The notes beneath the pieces were generated by a model. That model was not told the origin of the DNA. It searched no databases and was given only the letters and a program-made list of their open reading frames with translations. From Sipunculus nudus (Eukaryota > Annelida > Sipuncula > Golfingiida > Sipunculidae), in NCBI GenBank assembly GCA_026874595.1, contig CM049309.1, positions 30,445,033 through 30,509,032 of the forward strand: a DNA stretch of 64,000 nt, read 5' to 3'. The position numbers and the translations under genes are program-made. This document shows, one piece after another, positions 48,066-60,117 of the stretch. The stretch's first letter is position 1. Each line of letters starts with the position of its first letter.

Positions 48066-51000
48066 ACAAGTGACCGATGGGTCATGACGCTCAGCTGACT
48101 GGGAAGAGATTCGCAAAAGGAAATTTTATCATCAGAATGGTAGTTTATACCCATTCAACTGAAGCATCAAACAGATTAACCAACAGGCCAAGATTTAGTC
48201 TGTATTTATATATCTTTAAAATAGAGAAAAATGTGTAAACTTTTAAAACTAGAATACGGGTAACCGACAAGTGACTACATGTATCTGCAAAAATCGGATA
48301 GTGAGGCATGGATTGAGTGGCAAGGGGAAATAGAGTGAGGTATGTTGCATATTAGCATGGATGTCTGCAGCCTAAATGTGTATGTAGGTTGTGCCACCTA
48401 CCACAAATCCAGAAAGCTGTCCAAGTTGTATACACCTGCAAAATTTTAGGCAGAAAAGTCAAACCACTACATGTATATGAGCGATTTTTGCCCATGGCAG
48501 ACAAACAGACAAACACTGTGCAAAAATCTTTGCAGGTAACCCCTCCAGTTTTGTGTATGATAAAGACCTATGTGAGATCTAAACACATGCACAATTTTGG
48601 CCCAATCGGTCAAATGGTTCCTGAGATATGAGCTTGGATGTGTCCAGCGTTAACTAGAATGTAGGTGGCGCCACCTGTCATAAAATCAAGAAAGCTGTCC
48701 ACGATGTATAAACCTGCAAAATTTTAGGCAGTTATGTCGAACCACTACAGAGAAATGAGTAATTTTAGGCCACGGCAGACTAACAGACAGAAGCTGTGCA
48801 AACATTGTTACAGGTGGCGCCACCATTTTTTGTGTATGTTACAGAGCTATCAAAGGGCTACATTTGTATAAATTTTATTTCCTGATCGGTCAAACGGTTC
48901 CCGAGATATAAGCTTGGATGTCATCAGCGTGAACGTGAATGTAGGTGGCGCCACCTGTAATAAAATCAAGAAAGCTATCCTGGATGTATACACATGACAA
49001 ATTTCAGGTGAATTAGTCAATTCACTGCAGAGATATGAGTGATTTTAACCCAAGGCAGATGAACAGATGGACACTGTGCAAACATGGTTACAGGTGGCAC
49101 CACCATTTTTTGTGTATGTTATAAAGCAATCCAAGGGCTACATTTGTATCAATTTTATTTCCTGATCGGTCAAACGGTTCCCGAGATATGAGGGCTTATG
49201 AGTGGAAACAGACCCACAAATGGACACTGGATAGAGAGGAAAGGTCAGAGGTCAATGCAAATTGGTTAGGCACCAGTTCACATGTGACCCGATAATAGGT
49301 GTAAGTTTGGGAAAAATCGGTCCATTAGTCTCCGAGGAGCTCTCTGGAAACGAACGCCACGGCGGCGGAGGAACTCGGTCAAAAACATAGTATCCGCAAA
49401 ACTTCGTTTTGGCGGATACAAAAATACAGGTGGCTCCACCAGTCTGCAGAAACTAATAAAAACACTTAATGGTCAATATCCATGCAAAAAATCATGGTGA
49501 TCTCTGCATTAGTTGTTCAGATACTTCAGTTTTTGTATCAAATTGTCCATTATTCTGAGGGATACTTCGGAGTCCTATAGCTTGAAGGATATGGGTAACA
49601 GAGACCTAATTTCAAGTTTCCACAGGCACCTTTCATGGGCCTCCTTGCATGACAAGAATGAAGATTCTAGGTCCAGTTGTTGCGATTTGTACCCTGTTGA
49701 CAGATAACTACATCTTTAAAGGTCTCAAAAAAAAGAAAAAAATTCGTAAAAATTTGAAAAAAAAATAGAGGTGGCACACCCAGTCTGCAGTAACTGATGG
49801 AACAGCTCATGATCAATATGTATGCCGAAAATCATGACCATCAGTGTTGTAGTTATTGAAATACTGCAGTTTTTGTATCAAATTTTCCATTATTCTGGGA
49901 GGGGGGGGGGGGTATTTTGGACCCATACAGCTTAAAGAACATGGGTAACAGAGACCTAATTTCAAGTTTCCATGGAGACTTTTCATGGGTCTCCCTGTGT
50001 GTCAAGAATGAAGATTCTTGGTCCAGTTTTTATGATTTGTGCCCTGTTAACATATGTTCATATTTTTAAAGGTCTCAAAAATACAGAAAAATTTCATAAA
50101 AAAAAACGAACAAATACAGGTGGTGCCACCAGTCTGCAGAAACTTATGAAACATCTCATGATCAATATGTATGTCGAAAATCATGACCATCAGTGATGTA
50201 GTTAATGAGATATTGAAGTTTTTGTATGAAATTTTTGACTATTCTGGGGGGTAATTTTGGGCCCCATAGCTCCAAGGATATGGGTAACAGAGACCTAATT
50301 TCTGGTTTCCATGGAGACTTTTCATAGGTCTCTTAGTGTGTCGAAAATGAAGATTCTAGGTCCAGTCGTTACGATTTGTGCCACGCTAACAGATGACAGC
50401 ATCCTCAAAGGTCTAAAAAATAAGAGGAAAAAAATCGTAAAAAATCAAACAGTACAGGTGGCGCCACCAGTCTGCAGGAACTGATCGAACATCTCATGAT
50501 TAATATGTATGCCAAAAATGAAGACCATCAGTGATGTAGTTATTGAGATATTGAAGTTTTTGTATGAAATTTTTTACTATTCTGGGGGGTACTTTGGGGC
50601 CCCATAGATCAAATGATATGGGTAACAGAGACCTAATTTCTGGTTTCCAAGGAGATTTTTCATGGACCTCTCAGTGTGTCAAGAATTAAGATTCTAAGTC
50701 CAGTCTTTATGATTTGTGCCTTGTTAACAGATGTTCACATTTTTAAAGGTCTCGAAAATAGAGAAAAAAATTCGTAAAAAATCGAAAAATACAGGTGGCG
50801 CCACCAGTCTGCAGGAAGTGATGTAACATCTCATGATCAATATGTATGCCAAAAATCATGACCATCAGTCAAGTAGTTAATGAGATATTGAAGTTTTTGT
50901 ATGAAATTTTTGACTTTTCTGGGGGGTACTTTGGGGCCACATAGCTCGAAGGATATGGGTAACAGAGACCTAATTTCTGGTTTCCAAGGAGATTTTTTAT

Positions 51001-51146
51001 GGACCTCTCAGAATCCCAAGTTACAAGGTTCTAGGTCCAGCGGTTACGATTTGTGCCTGGTTAACGGACGGACAGACGGACAGACGGACGACGGACAAAG
51101 AGTGATCGCTATAGCTCAGATGACTTTCAGTCAGCTGAGCTAAAAA
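48066..51146 (+). mobile_element. Family A Helentron-like element (A8) containing nested B2
   Basis: 5' end: ACAAGTGACCGATGGGTCAT then GACGCTCAGCTGA. 3' end: GGACGGACAGACGGACAGAC, hairpin TAGCTCAGATGACT-TTC-AGTCAGCTGAGCTA and AAAAA at 51146. Five ~335-bp cores (49421-51050) carry the palindrome, from exact GGTGGCGCCACC (near 50458 and 50795) to variants. Family B element B2 interrupts the first core at 48248-49420. The core sequence resumes with ATACAGGTGGCTCCACC. Confidence 0.8.
48248..49420 (+). mobile_element. Family B Helentron-like element (B2), nested in A8
   Basis: 5' end: ACTAGAATACGGGTAACCG then ACAAGTGACTAC. 3' end: hairpin GTATCCGCAAAAC-TTC-GTTTTGGCGGATAC (49390-49419). Several cores carry GGTGGCGCCACC (near 48664, 48814 and 48945) in two alternating contexts, one followed by ATTTTTTGTGTATG and one by TGTCATAAAATCA. 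Confidence 0.8.
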
Positions 51147-53893
51147 TCATTCTTAAACACAATTATCAGGAGGGGGGGGGGGGGGTAAACTTGGACATGA
51201 GTCCTGTAACTGACTGTATAATCTGCAGCTTAAAGAACTACGCTAATATGGGTTTTTTTCACTAGGAAATTTAAACAAGTCATAAGTTATTTCACTCATT
51301 TGATTATAATCTGTTTACAATCTAACCAAGTTCCCATATGCAATTTTGAGATCTCTTATGTATAAAAGACCATGATATTTTTAGAGGGGATATGTCAAGC
51401 TGGGCAGTGAGCTGAGAAAACAAGAAACTACAAATGTAATTATGAGACTTAACATATAATTAAGTGGTTGTAATGATTATAGATGTTGCTTTTTCAAAGT
51501 AGTTATATAGTTATTAAAACATCAAAACATATTACAAAAGTAACGATATGTCTTGATCAAAACTTAATTTACATATGAACATTGTTGTTTATTCTATGGT
51601 GTTATCAGTTGATATCATAAACATTCTAAACATAAGAATCCATGTAACGCACAAGGAATACACAATTAACAATGAATGAAGAATAAAGAAAATTTCCTAA
51701 AACAGAATATCTTGAATGATCAAACATCATCATTTTTTATTTATTACACAAACTTAGTACATGCATAAAGGAACAATATATACATACATACAAACATACA
51801 TACAGAAATTAATATTTCAATAAAAGTTTAAACATGGATCATGAAGATAATTCATGTAGAGGATAGCAGGTAGGTAAGGTTTTCCCATTTAGAATATTGT
51901 TGAGTTAATTTGCCTTCTTTTTTAGCAATTATATCTTCTATTAAATAAATCTGTTTAACATAGCTTACACATCCATGATAGTTCGGTAACATTTTGAGAC
52001 ATCTGCAAGTTTAAACATATTTTTTTACAACCAATGTTAGCATTTTTAACCATTTTTGTTCACTTGAACCTAACTAATAGACATCAACATTTTAGCAATT
52101 GAGAATATTCAAAGAATTCCACGAGAGGTGACAGCAGATAAATGGCAAAGTAACGTATGACAAAAATAATCTGGCTACACTTTACAACAAGCATTACCCA
52201 TCTGATACTCTCTAGATTTGTGAACCTGTAGTAACATGAAATTCAGAACGAACTGACCAAATTAAACCAGATCTTTACCACACACCATGCATACAGAAAC
52301 ACTCTAAAAATGACTAGATCCAATACCTGCAGTCTGACATGGTGAAGTTCCTCCCTGAGCCTGCAGGTCACCAGGGACGTATAACTCTGCCACTAATTGA
52401 CAGAGAAACGTAAACCCAAACTACACAAAACAGTCTTCCCAAAAACACATCTCAAGGCAATTAGGTTTCTACTTTATCTGAGGAAACTGATCAGAATATA
52501 GGCTGGTGTCCTTTTGACTTGCATGGTTCTGTTGCTTTAAAAACACTTTCTGTCAAGTGACAGACCAGACAATCACAAAGTCATTCACCCACTTTCAATA
52601 GGCTTTTAACCCTTATCTATTCTTTTTTTATTATTTTAATTACATATGGACTTGTAGTGTGGGAGTTGACACATATCATCAATAAACCACAGCAACATCA
52701 GTCTAACAGTCTTAGGATATAATCATATAAAAGAGTGGCACTGTTTGCACACAAGTTTTTATGTGAATGCTATAACAACACTTTTGTAATGTTATAAGTA
52801 ATCTAAGCATTAATATGCCAAAATATATAAAGTTAATTTTAAAGGACAACTGTTCACTAGTATATAAATGACACATTGTAAACCATAAGAAATCTTTCTT
52901 CACACTGTCTGTGGTGGTATTGGAAATAAATTTGCCTTTAGTATGGATTAAACAAATTTTCAGTCAATATCTTTTTTGTTATTAATAGGGAAATTTAAAT
53001 AATGAGAGACTATTCAGGCATACATCAAAAGGAACTGGCTTGTCAACCGGATAATGAGGTCCATACTGGGTCCATGGTGGCTCAATTCCCGCACCCGAGG
53101 TTTTATGGCTAATTCACACTTTTCAGTTTAATATTCTTGGTACTTCATCACTCCATGGTTAGCCTGATATTGACATTCAATTAAAAGCCGGCAATTTCTT
53201 GTATGGACATAAGAAGACACATCAAAGTAAGTAGAATATAATTTGCCAATGTCATAGGCAAATAAACCTGCCATTTTGGCACAGTTTGTACAGTTCTCCC
53301 AATATTGCCCTTGTTTGATCAGTTATGAAAGTACCCTTGTGCAAGTTCTGCTTACAAACTGGAAACAAGAAAAAAGCATTAACTAATCACTTACTCAAAC
53401 AAACCCCTGTTCCAATTATGTGCACGTTTATGGTACCTGTGCAGGTCTGGAAAGTATTCTTATTTGTCTGCATCAATTCTCCATTTAGAAGGACATGGTC
53501 TCTACAATAGTAAGTTCGCTGGATTGCTGGTGTTCGAGTTGATAAGCAAATAACCATGGAGAGTGGCAGGATTGGTGTATAGATCAACGTAAAGCCTGAT
53601 TCCCATGATTCTCTCTATTCTTCTCTTCAAAATTGAGTCTGGCCACACACACCATTCCTGTCCTTATACATAAAGTAATTACCATGGGAAGGAAAGCTTT
53701 TAGTGCTTTATTTTTAGGCCTCTATTGCTGCCTGGCTGATAATTTCCCTTCCCATAATGCATGTTCAGCCAAAAGCCACTTGTGCCCATTTAACCATTAC
53801 AGACACATTTTGTTGCAGAACTGAAACCTGAAGGAGTTATTCTCAGCCAATAACACTCAGTCCTGTACCAAGCAGCTACAATTATAACAATTA
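51147..53893. other. Probable intron tract between element A8 and B3
   Basis: Poly-G at about 51173-51186, short TACATACA repeats near 51780-51800, and AT-rich unique sequence. A candidate small minus-strand exon is listed separately (52327-52392). A further exon-like minus-strand stretch at about 53460-53550 has weak boundaries. Confidence 0.4.
52327..52392 (-). CDS. Candidate small exon (66 bp) of the minus-strand gene
   Basis: On the minus strand, CTGTCAATTAG precedes 52392 and GCAG|GTATTG follows 52327. In phase 1-1, matching the neighbouring EGF exons, it would encode about 22 residues including AELYVPGDLQAQGG and TSPCQTA. The segment is GC-richer than its AT-rich surroundings. A phase 0 reading (WQSYTSLVTC...) is also open, no domain is recognisable in either frame, and the acceptor pyrimidine tract is modest. 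It would lie between the EGF exon at 60 kb and the acidic/EGF exon at 18 kb, and the phases would join both without disruption. Confidence 0.22.
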
Positions 53894-54798
53894 ACTAGAA
53901 TACGGGTAGTCGACAAGCGACTATGTGTATCCGCCTAAATCAGAGTGGAACGGGTGAAGTGAAGCATGGATTGAGTGGCAACGGGAAATAGAGTGAAGTG
54001 TTGCATATTAGCATGGATGTCTGCAGCCAAATGGTGTATGTAGGTTGCGCCACCTACCACAAAATCCAGAAAGCCGTCCAAGTTGTATACATATGCAAAA
54101 TTTGAGGCAGATAAGTCAAACCACTATATGTTTATGAGTGATTTTAGCCCGTGGCAGACAAACAGATGGACGCTGTGCAAAAATGGTTGAAGGTGGCGCC
54201 ACCAGTTTTGCGTATGATAAAGAGCTATGTGAGAACTATACACATGCAAAACTTTGGCCCAATCGGTCAAACGGTTCCCTAGATATGAGCTTGGATGTCT
54301 GCAGCGTAAACGTGAATGTAGGTGGCGCCACCTGTCATAAAATCAGAAAAGCTATCCAGGATGTATACCCATGCCGATTTTCAGGTGAATTAGTCAAATC
54401 ACTGCAGAGATACGAGTGATTTTAACCCAAGGCAGACAAACAGATGGACACTGTGCTAACATGGTTGCAGATGGCGCCACCATTTTTTGTGTATGTTATA
54501 AAGCTCTCCAAGGGCTACATTTGTGCAAAATAATTTTCCTGATCCGTCAAACGGTTCCCGAGATATGTGGGTTTATGTGTGGAAACAGACGCACAATCGG
54601 ACGCAGAGCACAGAGGAAAGGTCAGAGGTCAAAACAAAATCTGGGCGCAGCAGTTCACATGCGACCCGAACATAATCCCAGGTTTCGTAAAATTCCGCCC
54701 AGCGGTTACGGAGGAGTTCTCCGGACACCTGAGCGGCGACAGCGGCGGCGGCGTGCAGCTGAAAACATAGTATCTGCAAAACTGTTTTGGCGGATACA
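53894..54798 (+). mobile_element. Family B Helentron-like element (B3)
   Basis: 5' end: ACTAGAATACGGGTAGTCG then ACAAGCGACTATGTGTATCCGCC. 3' end: AACATAGTATCTGCAAAAC-TGTTTTGGCGGATAC at 54797. Cores with GGTGGCGCCACC near 54192 and 54321. The 3' region shares TTCTCCGGACACCT and a GCGGCGACAGCGGCGGCGGC stretch with B4. Open frames crossing it are repeat-derived. Confidence 0.8.
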
Positions 54799-54855
54799 AT
54801 TAAGGTTATAAATCAAAAGGTTGACAGTCATTATCAGATCCAGCAACAAATATTT

Positions 54856-55510
54856 ACTTTGGTCTATGTAACAGCTGGGAATAAAATTCCAGCTGACCAA
54901 CAATGGTACAACATGGAGTTTCACTCTGGTCTATGTAACAGCTGAGATTAAAACTCCAGCTGACCAACAATACAGTTTCACTCTGGTCTATGTAACAGCT
55001 GTGATAGAAACTCCAGCTGACCAACGACGGTACACCATGGAGTTTTACTCTGTCTATGTAACAGCTATGATTAAAATTAAAGCTGACCAACAATGGTAGG
55101 CCATGGAGTTTCACTCTGGTCTATGTAACAGCTGTGATTAAAACTCCAGCTGACCAACAATACAGTTTCACTCTGGTCTATGTAACAGCTGTGATAGAAA
55201 CTCCAGCTGACCAATGACGGTACACCATGGAGTTTTACTCTGATCTATGTTACAGCTATGATTAAAATTAAAGCTGACCAACAATGGTAGGCCATGGAGT
55301 TTCACTCTGGTCTATGTAACAGCTGTGATAGAAACTCCAGCTGACCAACGACGGTACACCATGGAGTTTTACTCTGATCTATGTTACAGCTATAATTATA
55401 ATTAAAGCTGACCAACAATGGAAGGCCATATGGAGTTTCACTCTGGTCTATGTAACAGCTGTGATTAAAACTCCAGCTGATCAACAATGGTACACAATGG
55501 AATTTCATTT
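54856..55510. repeat. Tandem array of alternating 57- and 67-bp units (about 10 copies)
   Basis: Units share GGTCTATGTAACAGCTGTGA and ACTCCAGCTGACCAAC. The longer form adds GGTACACCATGGAG. Long and short units alternate in a partly regular order, suggesting amplification of multimers. It lies about 60 bp after the end of B3. Confidence 0.9.
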
Positions 55511-57474
55511 ATGTTTCATTTTACTTCTTTTTATAATCTAATTATAAGAAAATTCTATCAAGGATTTCCAAGAACGTTTGATTTAATTTTCAAGGTCTCT
55601 TTATTGTTTTTCCAATTATATAATTTTGTATTTCAAAGTTTTTTTATGCCCATCCCTTCAGCCATCTTACCAATATTTACCATACATTTTCTATTTTCTT
55701 TGCCAGTCTGTATCAGGAATACAATAAAATCTTTCTTACAACTTGTCTCACTCTGCATGGTCTGTCATTGCCAGCTGTAAATGGGATTCAAGTTTTTGCC
55801 AAGGCAACTTTTAAAATAAGCCAGAATTCAAGCACTTTCAAGACCCTGAAAGTATACTTTGTAAAATTTAACAGATTTTTAACTTTTAATGTAAAATTAT
55901 AAAACATCTGAATGCTAAGAAAGTTTACAAAAAACCCTACTAAACAGACTAAAGTGCAAAAAACCATGCTTAAACTACACAGCAAGCTTGAACAATGAGA
56001 AGAATGACTTTATGGGTGCTCAATTTTTTTCTTCAAAGAAGATTTCAACACCAACTTCCAAGGCCTTTCTATGTCAAACTGTTAAAATTTGTGCCCTGTC
56101 TCATTTTCATGGTGTCTAGAATGATATTTTTGGCTTGAAGCTTACAGGATATGTCACTGTGACCTAATTTCATGTTTCCAAGGAGATTTGCCCAGGATCT
56201 ATCCAGACTGTACCATAAAATCTTTCATACTGCATACTTGGCTCAACATTTGCAAATGCACAAAATTTACAGAGGTACAAGATAAAGTTAGTTCGGCAAT
56301 GTAAGTTTATTTGAATTGTGCTTATTTGTATATACATATACACAATAAGTATATCTTGATATAAAGTGATTGATTGAATATATATTTTTATTTTTATTTT
56401 TCATTTTTATTCTGTGCTATCACTGGTATGATATTGTTGTCCAATTCTATACATATCTTAGAAATAAAATTATGGAAAAATCCTTGCATTCTCATAAAAA
56501 ATATTCATAGAAATATAACGCGTGTCCTCTCATGAAATTAACTGAGAACTAGAACCTGGGCTCTTATTCAGGGATAAAGCCTATGTAACCTCTACTGCTC
56601 ATAGGCACAGACTGGGTATGATGCATAGTCAGCTTGCTCAGATTTAGTTGGAATGTATCCTGCTAAAGGAATAACACTGTGGAGGTCACTGAAAGGCACT
56701 TGCCAATTTCTCTGAATCAGAAAATGTAATGAAACTCAAAGTGAATTTATAAGGAAAGAGAGATGTAGACAAAGATTTCTGGCAGCAATTTAAAATGAGT
56801 TTTCTAAACCAAAAGGTTTCAAGTAAATTGGCTCTGTTAAATATGATATGTGCACAACACTGCCTTCACAGAACACTTTTTTTCTGAAGACTCAATCACT
56901 AAAAGGCCCTGAGACAAAAGAAACTCAAACAAACCTGATCAGAATGACACCGGCAAAACAAGACTGGAGGTTTACAAGGTCAGGTTCCTATTAAGTTGAG
57001 AAGAAAGAAACAATTTCTAATGCTGGTGGGACCAAAGCAGCTCAAAATGCCAGCTCCCTGATGAAAATAAAGGCTGAGACATTGCAACTCAGTCACCCTG
57101 CTGCAGCAGCCTGTCACCAGCACGCAGGCCAGCACCTCCACCTGCAGAGATGGTTGTTAAAGGTGACTAAAATGTCTTCTTAATACCTCAAAGGAGGTCA
57201 TGTATTCCTCTGTGTTTGTCACTCTTATATATACACTAGCTGATAAAACCAGTAACCGGGCTTTTTATCAAGGTTTGGGGATGTATTAAATGAGATGATG
57301 GATGTTGGCTCTATTTTTTTATTCTAAACAGTAAAATAAAATATGGATTTTTGGTGGCATACTGTCTATTAGAATATGTATAAATATTAATTATATTTTA
57401 ATAATATCTGAAAATATAAGTTACTTCAAATTATAAGTTAATATCTAACTGCATGTAATCACTATATAGCTAAG
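55511..57474. other. Probable intron tract
   Basis: AT-rich. A diverged A-type core fragment is present at about 56005-56200 (GTGACCTAATTTCATGTTTC and AATTTGTGCCCTGTCT). A candidate micro-exon is listed separately (57097-57141). Confidence 0.45.
57097..57141 (-). CDS. Candidate 45-bp micro-exon of the minus-strand gene
   Basis: On the minus strand, a good acceptor (AACCATCTCTGCAG) precedes 57141 and a weaker donor (AGG|GTGACT) follows 57097. In phase 1-1 it would encode 15 residues, including GGAGLRAGDRLLQQ. It lies 2.9 kb downstream of the EGF exon in transcription direction, is GC-rich in an AT-rich region, and its phase suits that exon. It is short, the donor is poor and no domain is recognisable, so this may be coincidence. 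Confidence 0.18.
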
Positions 57475-57829
57475 ATGACTTATAATCTGACAAGGGAAAA
57501 ACTGATCTCTGGAACAAATCTAGTATGTACCCCGCCTGTTGTGGAAATAGCTGTAAATGCTGTGAAAACCTTAATGAAACCTGAGATAGGTCAATGTCAC
57601 CCACCAAGATTACCTCTGTGACCTTGAAAGCTCAGTGCATCAAGGTCATCCATGTTCGAACTTGACCTAGCCCTTGATAAAGTGCATTAATGGTGCAAGT
57701 TTGGTGACTGTACATCAAATTTTTTTAGTTGTTGCATTAAAATATCTGTGATGGACAGACAAACAGACGCTCACCATTTCTATGTCCCCCGCCGAAGACA
57801 CCTTCGGCTACGGCGGGGGACAATAATAT
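57475..57829 (+). mobile_element. Terminal part of another hairpin-ended element (E)
   Basis: A perfect 12-bp stem TGTCCCCCGCCG / CGGCGGGGGACA (57783-57794 and 57811-57822) encloses a smaller CGAAG/CTTCG stem. It is preceded by GGACAGACAAACAGACGC, the ACAG-type tract seen before the other family termini. A CCCCGCC at about 57532 could be the corresponding 5' subterminal repeat, but the left end is uncertain. It resembles the 3' ends of Helentron-like elements but is a distinct sequence family. Confidence 0.5.
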
Positions 57830-57923
57830 AGGTCTAATAAATGAAAAGTAACTTATGTTTTAGGGGAAAAACTAATTTCAAACAGATTGTCAAAAGATCT
57901 TCGAAAGACATTTTTAAATATAA

Positions 57924-59677
57924 ACTAGAATACGGGTAGTCGACAAGCGACTACCTGTATCCGCCTAAATCAGAGTGGAACGGGTGAAGTGAGGCATGGA
58001 TAGAGTGGCAAGGGGAAATAGAGTGTTGCATATTAGCATGGATGTCTGCAGCCAAATTGTGTATGAAGGTTGCCCCCCTACCACAAAATCCAGAAAGCCA
58101 TCCCAGTTGTATACATATGCAAAATTTAAGGCAGATAAGTCAAACCACTACATGTATATGAGTGATTTTAGCCCGTGGCAGACAATCCGATGGACGCTGA
58201 GCAAAAATGGTTGCAGGTGACGGCACCAGTTTTGCGTATGATAAGAAGCTATGTGAGAACTATACACATGCAAAACTTTTGCCGAATCAGTCAAACGGTT
58301 AGCAAGATATGAGCTTGGATGTCTGCTGCATAAACTAGAATGCAGGTGGCTCCACCTGTCATAAAATCAAGAGAGCTGTCGGGGATGTATAAACCTGCAA
58401 ACTTTTAGCCAGATATGTCAAACCACTGCCGAGATATGAGTGATTTTATCCCATGGCAGACAAACAGACAGGAGCTGTGCAAAAATGGCTGCAGGTGGCG
58501 CCACAAGTTTTGCGTATGTTATAAAGCTCTCCAAGGGCTACATTTGTGCAAAAAAATTTTCCTGATCGGTCAAACGGTTCCCGAGATATGAGCTTGGATG
58601 TCTGCAGCGTAAATGTGAATGTAGGTGGCGCCACCTGTCATAAAATCAGAAAAGCTATCCAGAATGTAAACGCATGCCAAATTTCAGGTGAATTAGTCAA
58701 GTCACTGCAGAGATATATGAGTGATTTTAACCCAAGGCAGACAAACAAATGGACACTTTGCAAACATGGTTGCAGGTGGCGCCACCATTTTTTGTGTATG
58801 TTATAAAGCTCTCCAAGGGCTACATTTGTGCGAAAAAATTTTCCTGATCGGTCAAACGGTTCCCGAGATATGAGCTTGGATGTCTGCAGCGTAAACGTGA
58901 ATGTAGGTGGCGCCACCTGTCACAAAATCAGAAAAGCTATCCAGGATGTATACGCATGCCAAATTTCAGGTGAATTAGTCAAGTCACTGCAGAGATATGA
59001 GTGATTTTAACCCAAGGCAGATGAACAGATGGACACTGTGCAAACATGGTTGCAGGTGGCGCCACCATTTTTTGTGTATGTTATAAAGCTCTCTAAGGGC
59101 TACATTTGTGCAAAAAAATTTTCCTGATCGGTCTAACGGTTCCCGAGATATGAGCTTGGATGTCTGCAGCGTAAATGTGAATGTAGGTGGCGCCACCTGT
59201 CACAAAATCAGAAAAGCCATCCAGGATGTATACGCATGCCAAATTTCAGGTGAATTAGTCAAGTCACTGCAGAGATATGAGTGATTTTAACCCAAGGCAG
59301 ACGAACAGATGGACACTGTGCAAACATGGTTGCAGGTGGCGCCACCATTTTTTGTGTATGTTATAAAGCTCTCCAAGGGCTACATTTGTGCGAAAAAATT
59401 TTCCTGATCCGTCAAACGGTTCCCGAGATATGTGGGTTTATGTGTGGAAACAGACGCACAAACAGACGCAGAGCGCAGAGGAAAGGTCAGAGGTCAAAAC
59501 AAAATCGGGGCGCAGCAGTTCACATGTGACCCAAACATAATCCCGGGTTTCATAAAATTCCGCCCAGTGGTTACAGAGGAGTTCTCCGGAAACCTACGCC
59601 GCGGCGGCAGCGGCGGCGGCGGCGGCGGCGTGCAGCTGAAAACATAGTATCCGCAAAACTCTGTTTTGGCGGATACA
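57924..59677 (+). mobile_element. Family B Helentron-like element (B4), longest and best preserved copy
   Basis: 5' end: ACTAGAATACGGGTAGTCG then ACAAGCGACTACCTGTATCCGCC. 3' end: hairpin GTATCCGCAAAAC-TCT-GTTTTGGCGGATAC (59648-59676). Between are about four near-identical ~290-300-bp tandem units (58480-59400), each with two GGTGGCGCCACC palindromes in different contexts, plus older 5' units. A GC-rich trinucleotide run (59599-59630) lies before the terminus. GTATCCGCC at the 5' side is the exact reverse complement of the terminal GGCGGATAC. The near identity of units suggests recent amplification. Minus-strand frames reading MAPPTFTFTLQTSKL are repeat shadows. Confidence 0.82.
59599..59630. 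repeat. (GGC)n trinucleotide run inside B4
   Basis: GCGGCGGCAGCGGCGGCGGC continuing to about 59630. B3 has a shorter version at the equivalent place and B1 lacks it. Confidence 0.9.
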
Positions 59678-60000
59678 AATATATTTAATAAACAATAATT
59701 AAGTTAACATTGAAAAAATAATTTGTTAAAAGATTATACACTGAAAATATTACTAGATCAAAATATATTATCTTTATTATTTCACTATACAGCTAAATGA
59801 TCATTTCATCTGATCATAAATTTAAGCCAAAAAAAAATTTAGATTAATGTGAAATTAATATTCTGATTAACATGAACATAGAGATATAACCTACACTGTG
59901 CAACCAAAACTGATTCCTTAATTCTAGCATGAAGATTAAACTGACTTAATTGTTCCATACTAACATACAAAAACAGTGGGAAGATTGATGAAGCACTAAC

Positions 60001-60117
60001 CATCACAGCCATATCCATTGTCACTGAGTGTGAAGCCATCCCGACACGAGCAAATATAACCGCCAGTAGATTGGTTGTTGCATAGATGATCACATAAGTT
60101 CTGAATGCCACAGCTCC
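60001..60117 (-). CDS. Exon encoding one EGF-like domain
   Basis: On the minus strand, the acceptor TGTATTACAG precedes 60117 and the donor GATG|GTTAGT follows 60001. The exon is 117 bp, phase 1 at both ends, the classic single-module exon. It encodes one complete EGF-like domain with six cysteines spaced C-x5-C-x3-C-x9-C-x-C-x12-C, ending in CSCRDGFTLSDNGYGCD. The G-F-x-L before the last cysteine is typical of the LDL-receptor/fibulin/coagulation-type EGF. The N-terminal calcium-binding residues would lie in the preceding exon and cannot be judged. Strand, phase and domain type agree with the exons at 17.6-18.4 and 13.5 kb, so it may be an upstream exon of the same gene, but 41.6 kb separates them and a different gene cannot be excluded. 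Confidence 0.82.

Noticed and set aside
53460-53550. Minus-strand exon encoding a segment with CRDHVLLNGELMQTN
   Set aside because: The acceptor is weak, the phase does not match the EGF/LamG gene and no family could be assigned with confidence.
53505-53560. Second tRNA/SINE-like segment (GTGTTCGAGTT)
   Set aside because: Only a loose B-box resemblance. No A box at the right spacing, no tail and no target duplication.
54138-59647. Frames reading MILTQGRRTDGHCANMV... and MAPPTFTFTLQTSKL... found several times
   Set aside because: They lie in repeated cores of family B elements on both strands. Similarity between copies reflects DNA repeat identity, not a gene family.
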